Shown here: in pieces, positions 54,673 to 64,000 of the stretch
How the letters are laid out: the number at the start of each line of letters is the position of its first letter
How positions within the stretch are numbered: position 1 is the first letter of the stretch
Assembly: GCF_002813755.1 (NCBI RefSeq)
Contig: NZ_CP018061.1
Coordinates: 1,850,001 to 1,914,000 of the forward strand
Source: Enterococcus mundtii
Lineage (GTDB): Bacteria; Bacillota; Bacilli; Lactobacillales; Enterococcaceae
Reading direction: 5' to 3'
Length of the DNA: 64,000 bases
Notes under the pieces: generated by a model
Databases searched by the model: none
The model's input: the letters and a program-made list of their open reading frames with translations, nothing else
What the model was told of the DNA's origin: nothing
Translations under genes and position numbers: made by a program

Positions 54673-55197
54673 AGGTTTTCCCCCTTTATCTATCTTCCGT
54701 TTGAATGAAGAAGACTTGTGAAACAGTCATGTCTATACTTGGACTGTTTGTAAACAGCATTTGAATGACAATTATTTCTACTTAAATACAAAAGAAGCTG
54801 AAAATCTTCAAACGCCATTATGTATAGATAAAGGAAAAGCCTAACTTCAAAGTAAAAATATGTAAACTTTTTGACAATCGCTTTCATTAAACAAAGAATA
54901 ACACACTTTATTTTTTAAATGAATTTTTATGCTTATAACGTTATGTAATTAGGTAGCGCTTACTTAATAAGATAAAAACCTATAAAAAATTTTATTTATG
55001 CTAATAATTATAGTTTTTTCATCATCTATGATGAAGCCAACTTGACACAATTTTTCATGGATGTATAGGAAAAATGCATTGTAATAAAGAAACGAGCGCA
55101 CAATGATCTATTTCTCTCAACTTGTTTATTTATGCAACTTTGAATCTATGCTTATTGGCGTGTCTCGATCCTCTGATTCTTTTGTAACCCAAAAAAA
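54673..55197. promoter_or_regulatory. Upstream region of WxL locus 2
   Basis: About 520 bp. A candidate promoter on the minus strand is TTGTCA (54872-54877) and TACTTT (54849-54854), 17 bp apart. AAGTAAGCGCTACCT (minus strand, 54951-54965) differs from the cre consensus WTGNAANCGNWNNCW at one fixed position, so sugar control by CcpA is possible. The rest is AT-rich without a gene. Confidence 0.4.
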
Positions 55198-55239
55198 GAT
55201 AACACTAGAAACCAAAAGATCAGTTTGACTAATGTTATC
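55198..55239 (-). terminator. Terminator of the phosphoketolase gene
   Basis: GATAACACTAG and its complement pair at 10 of 11 positions; a run of seven T follows on the minus strand. Confidence 0.8.
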
Positions 55240-55259
55240 TTTATATCATTTAACTATTC

Positions 55260-57626
55260 TCACCGAGTCAACTCTGACCATTTCCAGTTTTCCACTACTG
55301 GCAGATCATGACCTTCTTTCCGAATATACTCTCGATGTTCTTTCAACTGTTGGGTCATTTCTTCAGAAAAAGTCGAAGCTTCTTCACCATAGACAGTCAC
55401 CGCTGCATGTTGCGCTAAGTGGAAGCGATCCAGTTCACTAAAGACGCGCATATCAAACGGCGTGGTGATATCACCATTTTCTCGATAGCCATGGACCATC
55501 AATTGGTGATTGTGTCGTAAGAAGAAAATATCCCGGATCATGCCTTCATAGCCATGGAAAGCAAACAGAATTGGTTTGTCTTTCGTAAAGAACGTGTCAA
55601 ACACTTCATCACTTAGCCCTCTCGGATCAACAGATGGGTGTCTTAACTTCAAGATATCAACCACATTGATAAAGCGGATTTTTAGTTGTGGAAATGCTTG
55701 ATTCAATAGTGAGACTGCGGCAAGTGCTTCAAGGTTTGGTTCTGTACCTGCTGCTGCGATCACTAGATCTGGCTCTTCATTCGCAGAAACCGTACTAGCC
55801 CAATCGATGATTTTCAACCCCTCATTAGCTAGTTCTTCTGCTTCTGTTGCAGAATAAAATTGCGGACGTGGATGTTTACTTGAAATAATCAAGTTGATGA
55901 CTTGCTCTTCTTGCAGCGCACGATCCATCACAGCCATCAGACTATTCGCATCTGCAGGCAAGTACTCGCGAATAAACTCTGCTTTTTTCTCTGCTAAATG
56001 GGTCAACACACCAGGGTCTTGGTGGGTATAACCATTGTGATCTTGTTGAAAAACAGTGGATGTTGCAATCAAGTTCAATGAAGGATAGTTTTTCCGCCAA
56101 GGCTGATCACTGGCTTTACGCATCCACTTGAAGTGTTGCGTCAACATCGAGTCAACGACACGTAAAAAGGATTCGTAACTAGCAAAGAATCCGTGCCGAC
56201 CTGTCAAAACATAGCCTTCTAAAAATCCTTCTGCTTGATGTTCCGACAATTGACCATCAATAACTCTTCCCACAGAAGACTGCCACTCATCTGAAGCATC
56301 TTTAGGTTCCAACCATTGTCGATCAGTCACTTCAAATACTTTATTCAAGCGATTGGATTTTGTTTCATCCGGACCAAAGATCCGAAAATTGGTTGGATTC
56401 TTCGTGATTACATCTCTCGCTTGTTCCCCAAAGACCATCATATCTTGTGCAACGACAGCTCCTGGTGTTGTAGTATCTACGGCATAGTTTTTCCAATCAG
56501 GCATGACTAACGGTTGGGGATCGATTCCGCCATTTGTGATTGGGTTTGTCGACATCCGGCGATTGCCTTTCGGAGAGAGATCTTTGATTTCTTGGTTGAT
56601 TCTTCCTTGTTCATCAAATAACTCTTCCGGGCGATAAGACTGTAACCAATCAATCAAATGATCGACGTGTTCCATATGCTCAGAATCGACTGGAATCGGT
56701 ACCTGATGCGCACGAAACGTTCCTTCAATTTGTTCATTTTCCCACGTCTTTGGTCCTGTCCAACCTTTTGGCGTCCGAAAAATAATGACGGGCCATCTTG
56801 GCATCGTGGCTGATTCCGCAGGTGCTTGTCTTGCTTCTTTTTGGATTTCTTTGATTTCCTCGATCACTGTATCTAGCGTTGATGCTAGGATGTGATGAAC
56901 AACTTCGGGATCTGTCCCTTCAACAAAATAAGGTTTCCAGCCCATTCCTTCGAAATACTTTCGAAGATCCTCATCACTCTTGCGGGCAAGGATGGTCGGA
57001 TTTGAAATTTTCCCGCCATTCAAATTCAAAATCGGTAACACCGCACCGTCATTGACCGGATTGATAAAGACATTTGAAAACCAACCGCCAGCTAATGGTC
57101 CTGTTTCTGCTTCGCCATCGCCTATGACTGTCGCCGCTATCACATCGGGATGATCAAGGATTGCACCTGTCGCATGAGCAAGGGAATAACCAAGTTCTCC
57201 ACCTTCATGGATCGATCCTGGTGTTTCCGGCGCGGCATGGGATGCAATTCCGCCAGGATAAGAAAATACCCGACATAGATGAGCCAATCCGGCTTCATCT
57301 TCTGTAAATTCTGGGTAGATTTCACTGTAACTACCATCAATATAAGAATTAGATACCATCACTTGTCCACCATGACCGGGACCCTCTATGTAAAACATAT
57401 CCAAATCGTATTTATTGATGACACGATTTAAATGTGCATACACAAAATTTTGCCCAGCTATTGTTCCCCAATGCCCAATAGGATGTGTCTTTACATCTTC
57501 CTTAGTTAATGGACGGCGTAATAATGGATTATCTTTTAAATACATTTGAGCAATAGAAATATAATTTGCAGCCCGCCACCAAGCATCTAATTGTTCAAAT
57601 TCTATTTGTTTGTCTACGTTTGTCAT
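55260..57626 (-). CDS. xpkA: Xylulose-5-phosphate phosphoketolase
   Basis: 788 residues from the ATG at 57626 (GAAGGGGTG upstream); a longer frame to 57707 crosses a terminator. ThDP enzyme: [49 protein letters not shown] and [13 protein letters not shown] are phosphoketolase signatures. It splits xylulose 5-phosphate with phosphate to acetyl phosphate and glyceraldehyde 3-phosphate. It lies downstream of araBDA, beyond a terminator, and completes arabinose catabolism. Confidence 0.97.
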   Translation of the reverse strand: MTNVDKQIEFEQLDAWWRAANYISIAQMYLKDNPLLRRPLTKEDVKTHPIGHWGTIAGQNFVYAHLNRVINKYDLDMFYIEGPGHGGQVMVSNSYIDGSYSEIYPEFTEDEAGLAHLCRVFSYPGGIASHAAPETPGSIHEGGELGYSLAHATGAILDHPDVIAATVIGDGEAETGPLAGGWFSNVFINPVNDGAVLPILNLNGGKISNPTILARKSDEDLRKYFEGMGWKPYFVEGTDPEVVHHILASTLDTVIEEIKEIQKEARQAPAESATMPRWPVIIFRTPKGWTGPKTWENEQIEGTFRAHQVPIPVDSEHMEHVDHLIDWLQSYRPEELFDEQGRINQEIKDLSPKGNRRMSTNPITNGGIDPQPLVMPDWKNYAVDTTTPGAVVAQDMMVFGEQARDVITKNPTNFRIFGPDETKSNRLNKVFEVTDRQWLEPKDASDEWQSSVGRVIDGQLSEHQAEGFLEGYVLTGRHGFFASYESFLRVVDSMLTQHFKWMRKASDQPWRKNYPSLNLIATSTVFQQDHNGYTHQDPGVLTHLAEKKAEFIREYLPADANSLMAVMDRALQEEQVINLIISSKHPRPQFYSATEAEELANEGLKIIDWASTVSANEEPDLVIAAAGTEPNLEALAAVSLLNQAFPQLKIRFINVVDILKLRHPSVDPRGLSDEVFDTFFTKDKPILFAFHGYEGMIRDIFFLRHNHQLMVHGYRENGDITTPFDMRVFSELDRFHLAQHAAVTVYGEEASTFSEEMTQQLKEHREYIRKEGHDLPVVENWKWSELTR

Positions 57627-57672
57627 ATCGAACACCCCTTCAATCATTGCTAGTCCTAAGAAAGAACAAAAA

Positions 57673-57707
57673 ATGAGTCTGGCCTTTACCAGAGTGTCCA
57701 GACTCAT
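57673..57707 (-). terminator. Terminator of the araBDA operon
   Basis: ATGAGTCTGG and CCAGACTCAT form a perfect 10-bp stem around 15 nt; a T run follows on the minus strand. Between this and the araA stop there are about 175 bp that hold no gene. Confidence 0.85.
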
Positions 57708-57883
57708 CTTCGTCGCTTCTTTCGACTGCTCGCCTATGCTATCGACCTCGATCAGTTGATAACATTACGGTATTTATTTAACTTTAACTTGAATCTCTAA
57801 TAAATGACATCATAACGCTCTACTTCTTTGAAAAGAGGCATCAGACGTAAGTTTTTCTAAAGTCTCTTACTTAGTCGTTTCAT

Positions 57884-59308
57884 TTATTTGATGACGATAT
57901 CTTCTAAATCAACCAAGCGTGCCCACGTTTGGATCTGCTCAGTCGTAAGGTGCAATGACACAACGGTATGGTGTCCGCCACCTGTGCGGATCCAAGCACC
58001 TACTCCTTCATGGAAATTCGGTTTGACTTTCCAAAGTACGCGTGCCACTGGTAAATGTGGGGCTGCTTCCGTTGGTTCAAAAGCTTCCACTTCATTGATC
58101 AACAATTTGTAATGCGTCCCAAAATCTGCCATAGAAACTACAACACCATCGCCTGCTTTACCATCAAACACTAGACGAGCCGGATCTTCTCGATCACCCA
58201 TCGATAATGGCGAAACAACGATTTTTGGTCGATTGACAGCCAATGTTGGATCTACTTCCATCATGTGAGACTGTAAAATTGCTTCTTTTCCTGGCGTCAA
58301 TTCATACGTGTAATCTTCCATGAAACCTGTGTCTTTGTTTTGTGCCATGATTTTTAACATCCGATCCAAAGCAGCTGTTTTCCAATCCCCCTCACCGGCA
58401 AATCCGTAGCCTTCTGCCATTAACCGTTGGACTGCTAAGCCAGGTAATTGTTGCATACCGTAAAGATCTTCAAAGTTTGTTGTGAAAGCACTGTAATTGC
58501 CCGCTTCCAAGAAACGTCTGATCCCGATTTCTTGTTTTGCTTGTACTTTGACATGTGCCTCCCAAGTGTCATGGTCATAATTGGCATAATCAAAATCATA
58601 AAGTTGTTTATATTCTTCAAATAATGACGCTACCTCTTCATCAGTGACTTCATCGATCACTTTGACTAAATCACCGATCCCATAATAGTCGACCACCCAA
58701 CCAAATTGGATCTGTGCTTCAACTTTGTCTCCTTCGGTCACAGCCACATTACGCATATTGTCGCCAAAACGAGCAACCTTGATCGAGAAGCTTTCATTAT
58801 AAGCCACAGCCACATGCATCCAGTCTGAGATTTGACGTTGCACATCTTCGGATTGCCAATGACCAACCACGATTTCATTTTTCTTATTGAGTCGTGCATT
58901 GATAAAACCATATTCCCGATCCCCATGAGCTGCTTGGTTCAAGTTCATAAAGTCCATGTCGATCGTTTCCCATGGGATGCTCTCGTTAAATTGAGTAGCT
59001 AAATGCAACAAAGGCTTTTGTAATAATTGTGTGCCACGAATCCACATTTTTGCTGGCGAGAAAGTATGCATCCAAGTGATCACACCTGCTACTTGCTCTT
59101 GGTAATTCGCTTCTTTCATGATCGAAGTGATCGTATCAGCAGTCACTGCTAGTTCTTTTAGTACGATCGGATAAGGCAACGTTTGGTGATCATTTAGTGC
59201 TGTAACGATCGTCTCCGCATTCTTTTTGACCTGTGCTAAAGCTTCTTCTCCGTATAGATGTTGTGAACCTACGACGAACCAAAATTCTTTTTCACTGATT
59301 GCTAACAT
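57884..59308 (-). CDS. araA: L-arabinose isomerase
   Basis: 474 residues, full length. WFVVGSQHLYGEEAL at the start, ITWMHTFSPAKMWI, GEGDWKTAALDRML with a metal-binding Glu, and GGGHHTVVSLHLT with C-terminal metal His. It converts L-arabinose to L-ribulose. It follows araD by 20 nt and is the last gene of araB-araD-araA, an unusual but known order. Confidence 0.97.
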   Translation of the reverse strand: MLAISEKEFWFVVGSQHLYGEEALAQVKKNAETIVTALNDHQTLPYPIVLKELAVTADTITSIMKEANYQEQVAGVITWMHTFSPAKMWIRGTQLLQKPLLHLATQFNESIPWETIDMDFMNLNQAAHGDREYGFINARLNKKNEIVVGHWQSEDVQRQISDWMHVAVAYNESFSIKVARFGDNMRNVAVTEGDKVEAQIQFGWVVDYYGIGDLVKVIDEVTDEEVASLFEEYKQLYDFDYANYDHDTWEAHVKVQAKQEIGIRRFLEAGNYSAFTTNFEDLYGMQQLPGLAVQRLMAEGYGFAGEGDWKTAALDRMLKIMAQNKDTGFMEDYTYELTPGKEAILQSHMMEVDPTLAVNRPKIVVSPLSMGDREDPARLVFDGKAGDGVVVSMADFGTHYKLLINEVEAFEPTEAAPHLPVARVLWKVKPNFHEGVGAWIRTGGGHHTVVSLHLTTEQIQTWARLVDLEDIVIK

Positions 59309-59328
59309 GTTTATAACTCCTCTTTTTT

Positions 59329-60027
59329 TTATTTTTTTTGGCCATAATACGCATCTTTACCATGCTTGCGTAAATAATGTTTATCCAATATTCGTTGTGG
59401 CAATGGTTCGGAAAAACTATTCAATTGGCGAGTAAATAAGTTCATTTTCGCCACTTCATCCAGTACAACGGCATTCATCACCGCTTGAGAAGCGTCTTTT
59501 CCCCAAGTAAACGGTCCATGACCATGTAACAACACTCCCGGGATCGCCATGATATCAATATTTCTATTTTGGAATGTCTCAATGATCACATTGCCGGTCT
59601 CGTGTTCATAACCAGCATCGATTTCTTCTTGCGATAAAAATCTTGCACAAGGAACGCTACCATAAAAAGTATCTGCATGAGTCGTACCCATGGCGGGTAA
59701 ATCGAGACCCGCTTGCGCCCAAATCGTTGCCCACGTCGAATGCGTATGACAAATCCCACCAATTTCAGGGAAATGTTTGTAGAGAACCGCATGTGTCGGT
59801 GTATCGGAAGATGGATTTAGTTCACCTTCGATGACTTGATTATTCAAATCAACAACGACCATATCTTCTGCTTTCATTTCCTCATAGCTCACACCACTAG
59901 GCTTGATGACAAAATATCCTGTTTCTCGATCAAACGCACTGACATTCCCCCACGTATATTTGATCAAGCCTTGTTTTGGTAAAGCTAAATTCGCTTGATA
60001 AACCGCTTCTTTCAGACCTTCTAACAT
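59329..60027 (-). CDS. araD: L-ribulose-5-phosphate 4-epimerase
   Basis: 232 residues. Class II aldolase fold: [26 protein letters not shown], zinc-binding His in [12 protein letters not shown] and [11 protein letters not shown], and [16 protein letters not shown]. It gives D-xylulose 5-phosphate, the substrate of phosphoketolase. The start overlaps the araB stop by 7 nt. Confidence 0.97.
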   Translation of the reverse strand: MLEGLKEAVYQANLALPKQGLIKYTWGNVSAFDRETGYFVIKPSGVSYEEMKAEDMVVVDLNNQVIEGELNPSSDTPTHAVLYKHFPEIGGICHTHSTWATIWAQAGLDLPAMGTTHADTFYGSVPCARFLSQEEIDAGYEHETGNVIIETFQNRNIDIMAIPGVLLHGHGPFTWGKDASQAVMNAVVLDEVAKMNLFTRQLNSFSEPLPQRILDKHYLRKHGKDAYYGQKK

Positions 60028-61646
60028 TCTCTCACTCCTTCTTCCATTGATACGATCGCGGATGCTTCGATAGGCAACCCTTTTTCATACAGCTCAATAA
60101 ACCGTTCGTAACCACTTAAGTCTTCCTCCGTTGGTTCGATCGTCAGACCTTCACTAGTTGAAAATACATCTTTTGCTAAAAATTCTTCCAAAGTCATTGC
60201 TTCTGCCGCTTGGAGATAAGCAGCTAATAAGGCGATCCCCCAAGCGCCTCCTTCTCCGGCTGTTTCCATGACTGTGACAGGTGCTTCCATTGCTGAAGCT
60301 AGAATCGTTTGAGCAACTTTCGGCGTTTTAAAGATCCCACCATGTGCGACTAAACGATCGATCGTGACTTGTTCGGATTTAAGAATCTCCATCCCTAGAC
60401 GCATCGCCCCAAAAGCACTTGACAGGTGCATCCGCATAAAATTCGCTAAATCAAACTTACTATCCGGCTGTCTCACGAATAGTGGTCTGCCTTGTTCCAT
60501 TTTTGTGATGTTTTCGCCTGAGTGGTACCCGTAGCTGAGTAATCCTCCACAGTCGCCATCCCCTTGTAGCGCTTTCAAAAATAAGGTTTCATAAATCTGC
60601 TGTGTATCGATCGTCACGCCAAGACTCTCACTGAACTCTTTGAAAATCTTGACCCATGCGTTGATTTCCGATGAGCAATTGTTTGTATGAACCATCGCTA
60701 CAGGGCTTCCGTCAGGCGTTGTTACTTGATCGATCTCTGGATGGATGTTTACTAACTCTTTGTCTAGTACGATCATTGCAAACGCCGATGTCCCTGCTGA
60801 AACATTCCCTGTACGTAACCCCACACTATTCGTTGCGACCATGCCTGTGCCAGCATCCCCTTCTGGTGGACAAACAGGAATCCCTGCAGATAAGTTACCG
60901 GATAGATCTAAGAGCTTGGCTCCCTTTTCAGTCAGCGTCCCTGCAACCTCACCAGCCAAACGAATTTCTGGAAGAAGCGTTTCTAACGGTTGCGAAAAGC
61001 CTTCCGCTTGTGCCAATTGATCAAAAATAGCAATCTTTTGTGCATCATATCCCTTCGTTTGACGATCGATGGGAAACATTCCTGAAGCATCTCCAACTCC
61101 TAATACTTTTTGTCCGGTCAATTGCCAATGGATGTACCCAGCTAAAGTTGTAAAGTAACTAAGATCTTTTAAATGTGTTTCTTTATTTAAAATCGCTTGA
61201 TATAGATGGGCAATGCTCCAACGCTGTGGGATCGTATAATGAAAGGCTTTGCTCAGTTTTGCTTCTGCCTCTGCGGTAATGGCATTGCGCCACGTGCGAA
61301 AAGGAACAAGCAATTCATCGTCTTGATCGAATGCCAGATAGCCGTGCATCATTGCGCTAAAGCCGATAGCCCCTATCGTAGTCAGTGTCGTCTCATACTC
61401 CGCAGAAACTACATCGACTAACTGTCCATAACTCGATTGTAACCCCTTCCAAATCTCATCAAGTGAATAGGTCCAAATACCGTTTTCTAACTGGTTTTCC
61501 CAATCGTAACTTCCAGCTGCAATCGGCTCATAGTGTTGATCGATCAGCACTGCTTTGATTCTCGTTGAACCTAGCTCAATACCTAGTGCTGTTTGCCCTG
61601 TGCGAATCGCTTCTATTCGTTTCAGCCTAGTTTCTTTCGCTTCGAT
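60021..61646 (-). CDS. araB: L-ribulokinase with a probable AUC start codon
   Basis: 541 residues if translation begins at ATC (61644-61646). FGGY kinase: the phosphate-loop region [18 protein letters not shown] lies near residue 20, with [10 protein letters not shown] and [17 protein letters not shown] farther on. The first ATG/GTG/TTG in frame is a GTG at 61550, which would remove the phosphate loop. AAGGAGG lies exactly 8 nt before ATC, and a stop codon lies 24 bp upstream of ATC without any normal start between. The kinase phosphorylates L-ribulose. First gene of araBDA. Confidence 0.9.
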   Translation of the reverse strand: MEAKETRLKRIEAIRTGQTALGIELGSTRIKAVLIDQHYEPIAAGSYDWENQLENGIWTYSLDEIWKGLQSSYGQLVDVVSAEYETTLTTIGAIGFSAMMHGYLAFDQDDELLVPFRTWRNAITAEAEAKLSKAFHYTIPQRWSIAHLYQAILNKETHLKDLSYFTTLAGYIHWQLTGQKVLGVGDASGMFPIDRQTKGYDAQKIAIFDQLAQAEGFSQPLETLLPEIRLAGEVAGTLTEKGAKLLDLSGNLSAGIPVCPPEGDAGTGMVATNSVGLRTGNVSAGTSAFAMIVLDKELVNIHPEIDQVTTPDGSPVAMVHTNNCSSEINAWVKIFKEFSESLGVTIDTQQIYETLFLKALQGDGDCGGLLSYGYHSGENITKMEQGRPLFVRQPDSKFDLANFMRMHLSSAFGAMRLGMEILKSEQVTIDRLVAHGGIFKTPKVAQTILASAMEAPVTVMETAGEGGAWGIALLAAYLQAAEAMTLEEFLAKDVFSTSEGLTIEPTEEDLSGYERFIELYEKGLPIEASAIVSMEEGVREC

Positions 61647-61695
61647 GTCAAACGCCTCCTTAGTTTCTCTTTATGATAGTTACAGTATAAAACTT

Positions 61696-61742
61696 TTTGT
61701 ACGTACATGTCAACGATATTATAGTTATTTGTTCGTACATAA
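61696..61742 (-). promoter_or_regulatory. Two AraR boxes and a cre-like site before araB
   Basis: TTTGTACGTACATGT (61696-61710) and ATTTGTTCGTACATAA (61727-61742) resemble the B. subtilis AraR box ATTTGTACGTACAAAT; centres are about 31 bp apart, three helix turns. TGTCAACGATATTA (61708-61721) matches the cre consensus at all fixed positions but one. The arrangement suits arabinose induction with carbon catabolite repression. Confidence 0.75.
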
Positions 61743-61782
61743 ACCTTTTTCTTTTTCCTGATAAATTCACATTTGCCATATA

Positions 61783-61822
61783 AAAAAGGCAAAGAGAGTA
61801 AATTCCCCCTCTTTACCTTTTT
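61783..61822 (-). terminator. Terminator of araR
   Basis: AAAAAGGCAAAGAG pairs with CTCTTTACCTTTTT at 13 of 14 positions. T-rich ends on both strands; it ends the araR transcript before the araB promoter. Confidence 0.8.
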
Positions 61823-61909
61823 AAGAGCAAATAATATCTTGCTAGACATTGACTAATTTTCATTAAATAAATTTTTATCGTATCTGGTACACTTAGCGTT
61901 TCCCCTCAG

Positions 61910-62998
61910 CTACTCGCCCTTCTTTGCTGCACTTACTGAATCTCTGATCAACAAACTAGGTTCATAGACGATGTTTTCTCCTTGATCACCCGTTTGGATC
62001 GTGTGAATGATCCATTCTGCCGCATCTTTTCCCATCCGCTCTTTTGGATGAGTTAAAGTGGTCAGTTTCACTGCGCCCATCTGACTCAACGAGGAATCAT
62101 CATTTCCGATGATCGACAATTGCTGCGGTACTTGATAACCCTTTGCGATCACCTCATCAAGCAACTGGCTAGCAACTTGATCGTTGTAGCAGATGATGCC
62201 GGTGCTTGCCGATTCTTTTAGCTGTAAGAGGACTTTTTCACCTAGTTTCCCACGAGAATCAGTCGTGTAGGTAATGATATCTTCCGGCGAAAATTGGATA
62301 CCGTAGGCTTCGCACGCTTGAATAAATCCTTTCATCCGATATTTTCCTTGTAAATCATCAATTTTCGTGATGAACAGTAATCGCTGATGTCCTTGCTGGA
62401 TCAAATACTCTGTCCCTTTAAAGCCAACTTTTACATCATCAACACAAATCGAGGCGACCGCTAATTCTTCATAGACAGCATTGATCATGACCATCGGGAT
62501 TCCTTGTTCTCTCAATCGGACATAGAGCGCAAGGTTCGGATTGTATTCATTACTTTTTGTTGGCTCTACGATCAAGCCATCTACACCAAACTGCAGCATT
62601 TTTTCTAAACAGTTTTTTTCTTGTTGATGATCATTATTCGTACTAGCTAATAAGAGTGAATATCCTTGTTCACTCAACGCTTTTTCAATTCCTCGGATGA
62701 TCGAGGGAAATATATAATCCGATAAATACGTCGTGATCACGCCAATCGTCTTTTGATTTTTTCTACTTTCTGATGTTTTCTTATACGCGTCATCGACATA
62801 TGTTCCAGAACCTTTTTCTTTACGTAGATACCCTTCATTGACTAACAATCCAATCGCTTGTCTTACCGTATGACGGCTGACTTGATAGTCTTTTTGTAAT
62901 TGGAGTTCAGGTGGTATCGGTTCATTTAGTTTAAAAATTTGGTCAATGATCTTATCCTTTATCTCGTCTGCGATCATTTGATATTTTGTTTTATCCAT
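61910..62998 (-). CDS. araR: Arabinose repressor AraR (GntR head, LacI-type body)
   Basis: 362 residues from the ATG at 62998. N-terminal GntR winged helix (about 1-70: IADEIKDKIIDQIF, ELQLQKDYQVSRHTVRQAIG) joined to a periplasmic-binding-type sugar domain (TIGVITTYLSDYIFPSIIRG, IIGNDDSSLSQMG). This chimera is AraR. It represses araBDA until arabinose binds. The ribosome site GGAAAGGA is about 14 nt from ATG, longer than usual, and lies in one arm of a perfect 22-bp inverted repeat. Confidence 0.95.
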   Translation of the reverse strand: MDKTKYQMIADEIKDKIIDQIFKLNEPIPPELQLQKDYQVSRHTVRQAIGLLVNEGYLRKEKGSGTYVDDAYKKTSESRKNQKTIGVITTYLSDYIFPSIIRGIEKALSEQGYSLLLASTNNDHQQEKNCLEKMLQFGVDGLIVEPTKSNEYNPNLALYVRLREQGIPMVMINAVYEELAVASICVDDVKVGFKGTEYLIQQGHQRLLFITKIDDLQGKYRMKGFIQACEAYGIQFSPEDIITYTTDSRGKLGEKVLLQLKESASTGIICYNDQVASQLLDEVIAKGYQVPQQLSIIGNDDSSLSQMGAVKLTTLTHPKERMGKDAAEWIIHTIQTGDQGENIVYEPSLLIRDSVSAAKKGE

Positions 62999-63010
62999 GG
63001 TTACTTTGCC

Positions 63011-63082
63011 AATCCTTTCCAAAACAAGTTGTCCGAACAATTATTTGATATCATTGTAGCACAACTTGTTTTGGAAAGGATT
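63011..63082. repeat. Perfect 22-bp inverted repeat before araR
   Basis: The sequence at 63011-63032 is the exact complement of that at 63061-63082, with 28 nt between. The araR-proximal arm contains the only ribosome site of araR (GGAAAGGA). At the arm/loop border TTGTCCGAACAA (63029-63040) looks like an AraR half-box pair, and TACAAT (minus strand, in the loop) could be a -10 box. Confidence 0.85.
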
Positions 63083-63170
63083 ATTAACACAAAAAAATAT
63101 CTGTGAGATTCTTTTTATTAGCGCTTTGTAAGGAACAACTGCTCTTTTTCAACTTTTACTTCAAGTGATT

Positions 63171-63494
63171 TCAAAAGAATTGTAAGATATCTGCTAAGAC
63201 AGATTCACCATCAAATGTTTCGTAATCTTCTTTACGAATCAATTTGTAAGGAACAGCTTTTACCGTCAGAAAATCTTTTAACCGTTCCACTTCATACTCT
63301 GATTGTGGACCGATCATCAGTCCGTCAATATGTTGGTTTTGGATCGCTTGCTCTGCCACGATTGCTGGTGCAGAATATACATGTAGAGGCACCCCTTTTT
63401 CATTTGCTGCATTTTGGATATTTTTTACTAGCAGACCAGAAGTGATCCCAGCGGTGCAAATCAATAATATCCGTTTTTCCTCTGTCGATTCCAT
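63171..63494 (-). CDS. Lone PTS IIB-like protein (lactose/cellobiose type)
   Basis: 107 residues. RILLICTAGITSGLLVKNIQ has the phospho-Cys loop of lactose/cellobiose IIB proteins, with CTAGITS in place of the usual C(S/T)AGMST, and IDGLMIGPQSEYEVERLK is the typical middle. No IIA or IIC gene is in view. It lies 12 nt after a sugar ABC permease gene, so it may be a regulatory or relic part of a pentose transport unit. Confidence 0.8.
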   Translation of the reverse strand: MESTEEKRILLICTAGITSGLLVKNIQNAANEKGVPLHVYSAPAIVAEQAIQNQHIDGLMIGPQSEYEVERLKDFLTVKAVPYKLIRKEDYETFDGESVLADILQFF

Positions 63495-63506
63495 CCGTTC
63501 ACCACC

Positions 63507-64000
63507 TCAAGAAATTTTGCGTTTTTTATTGTAAATATCCAATACGACAGCAAGCAATAAAATCAATCCCTTGATTGCCTGTTGCCAGTCTACTCCGACT
63601 CCCATGATCGACATCCCATTGTTCAGCACACCCATGACTAAGCCACCGACGATTGCTCCAGTGATCGTTCCAATCCCTCCAGAAGTCGAAGCTCCTCCAA
63701 AGTACACAGAAGCCATCGCATCTAATTCAAGCGAAGTCCCTGCCTGAGGGGTAGCAGCATTTAAACGAGCGGCTAAGATCAATCCTGCTAAAGCAGCCAT
63801 GACGCCCATATTCACAAATACCCAAAAGGTGATTTTCTTCGTCTTGATCCCAGATAATTGAGCGGCCTTCAAATTGCCACCTGTGGCATAAATTTGTCGT
63901 CCAGCGACTGTCCGATTGGTCAAAAATCCATATATCCCAACAATCACACCTAAAATGATCAATATTACTGGAAATCCTTGGTATGAAGCAAAGATATAAC
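63507..64000 (-). CDS. Sugar ABC transporter permease (XylH/RbsC/MmsB type), N-terminal part outside the window
   Basis: The frame is open to the window edge; the visible ~164 residues are the C-terminal half. NRTVAGRQIYATGGNLKAAQLSGI is the hallmark loop of this permease family, followed by LDAMASVYFGGASTSGGIGT and helices to DIYNKKRKIS. These permeases import pentoses or galactose; its place next to araR and araBDA suggests arabinose or xylose. The ATPase and binding-protein genes would lie beyond the edge. Confidence 0.92.
   Translation of the reverse strand, partial: YIFASYQGFPVILIILGVIVGIYGFLTNRTVAGRQIYATGGNLKAAQLSGIKTKKITFWVFVNMGVMAALAGLILAARLNAATPQAGTSLELDAMASVYFGGASTSGGIGTITGAIVGGLVMGVLNNGMSIMGVGVDWQQAIKGLILLLAVVLDIYNKKRKIS

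Noticed and set aside
57627..57707. N-terminal extension of phosphoketolase to 57707
   Set aside because: It would be translated from the araA terminator hairpin, has no ribosome site, and family members begin near the ATG at 57626.
61622..61849. A 75-codon minus-strand frame over the araB promoter
   Set aside because: It overlaps the AraR boxes, the araR terminator and the araB start, so it cannot be a gene.

Overview
The window is low-GC Gram-positive DNA, most likely from an Enterococcus of the faecium/mundtii/hirae type. Evidence: an enterococcal citrate locus (oadH-oadD-oadB, citCDEFX, oadA facing citH-citO), two cell-surface loci of the WxL kind, an acetoin pathway, an ssrA gene with tag AKNENNSYALAA, and strong AGGAGG-type ribosome sites throughout. 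The species is inferred from gene content only.

Layout. 1-10.9 kb: citrate fermentation. A minus-strand operon encodes the membrane oxaloacetate decarboxylase and citrate lyase with its maturation enzymes; facing it are the citrate transporter citH, the GntR activator citO and citG. A consensus cre site lies before citH. 10.8-13.6 kb: an orphan response regulator, then an AT-rich island at the 3' end of ssrA holding a HEPN/Abi_2 abortive-infection gene and an integrase remnant. The Abi promoter abuts an ATAG tetranucleotide repeat. 13.6-21.7 kb: ssrA and housekeeping genes (monooxygenase, nitroreductase, MarR, free Met-sulfoxide reductase, alsS-alsD), a probable Zur-controlled pair (zinc-free L33 and a 38-residue peptide), and a frameshifted GH20 gene. 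21.8-29.6 kb: a DeoR regulator with a degenerate M24 protein, then a 2-aminoethylphosphonate operon (ABC importer, PhnW, PhnX). 29.9-31.7 kb: a dxs-like gene.

31.8-54.7 kb: surface proteins. Locus 1 encodes a 2586-residue protein with three ~585-residue repeats, a membrane-anchored protein, a small secreted protein and a degenerate LPxTG protein; it has no DUF916 gene. A divergent Mga-like regulator, a quinone-oxidoreductase-like gene, a nine-repeat secreted protein, a prenyltransferase-fold protein and a small membrane protein follow. Locus 2 is a canonical WxL operon (lectin-like large WxL protein, LPQTG protein, two WxL proteins, DUF916/DUF3324 protein).

55.2-64 kb: pentose catabolism. 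araB-araD-araA convert L-arabinose to xylulose 5-phosphate, which phosphoketolase splits to acetyl phosphate and glyceraldehyde 3-phosphate. AraR, its boxes, a lone PTS IIB-like protein and a cut-off sugar ABC permease complete the region.

Most notable observations: the repeat-abutted Abi promoter; a possible split of the oxaloacetate decarboxylase gamma subunit into a 41-residue membrane peptide and a duplicated soluble protein (OadH); araB and a GNAT gene that both seem to start at AUC; the surface locus without DUF916; a perfect 22-bp inverted repeat over the araR ribosome site; and two diverged copies of a palindromic intergenic element.
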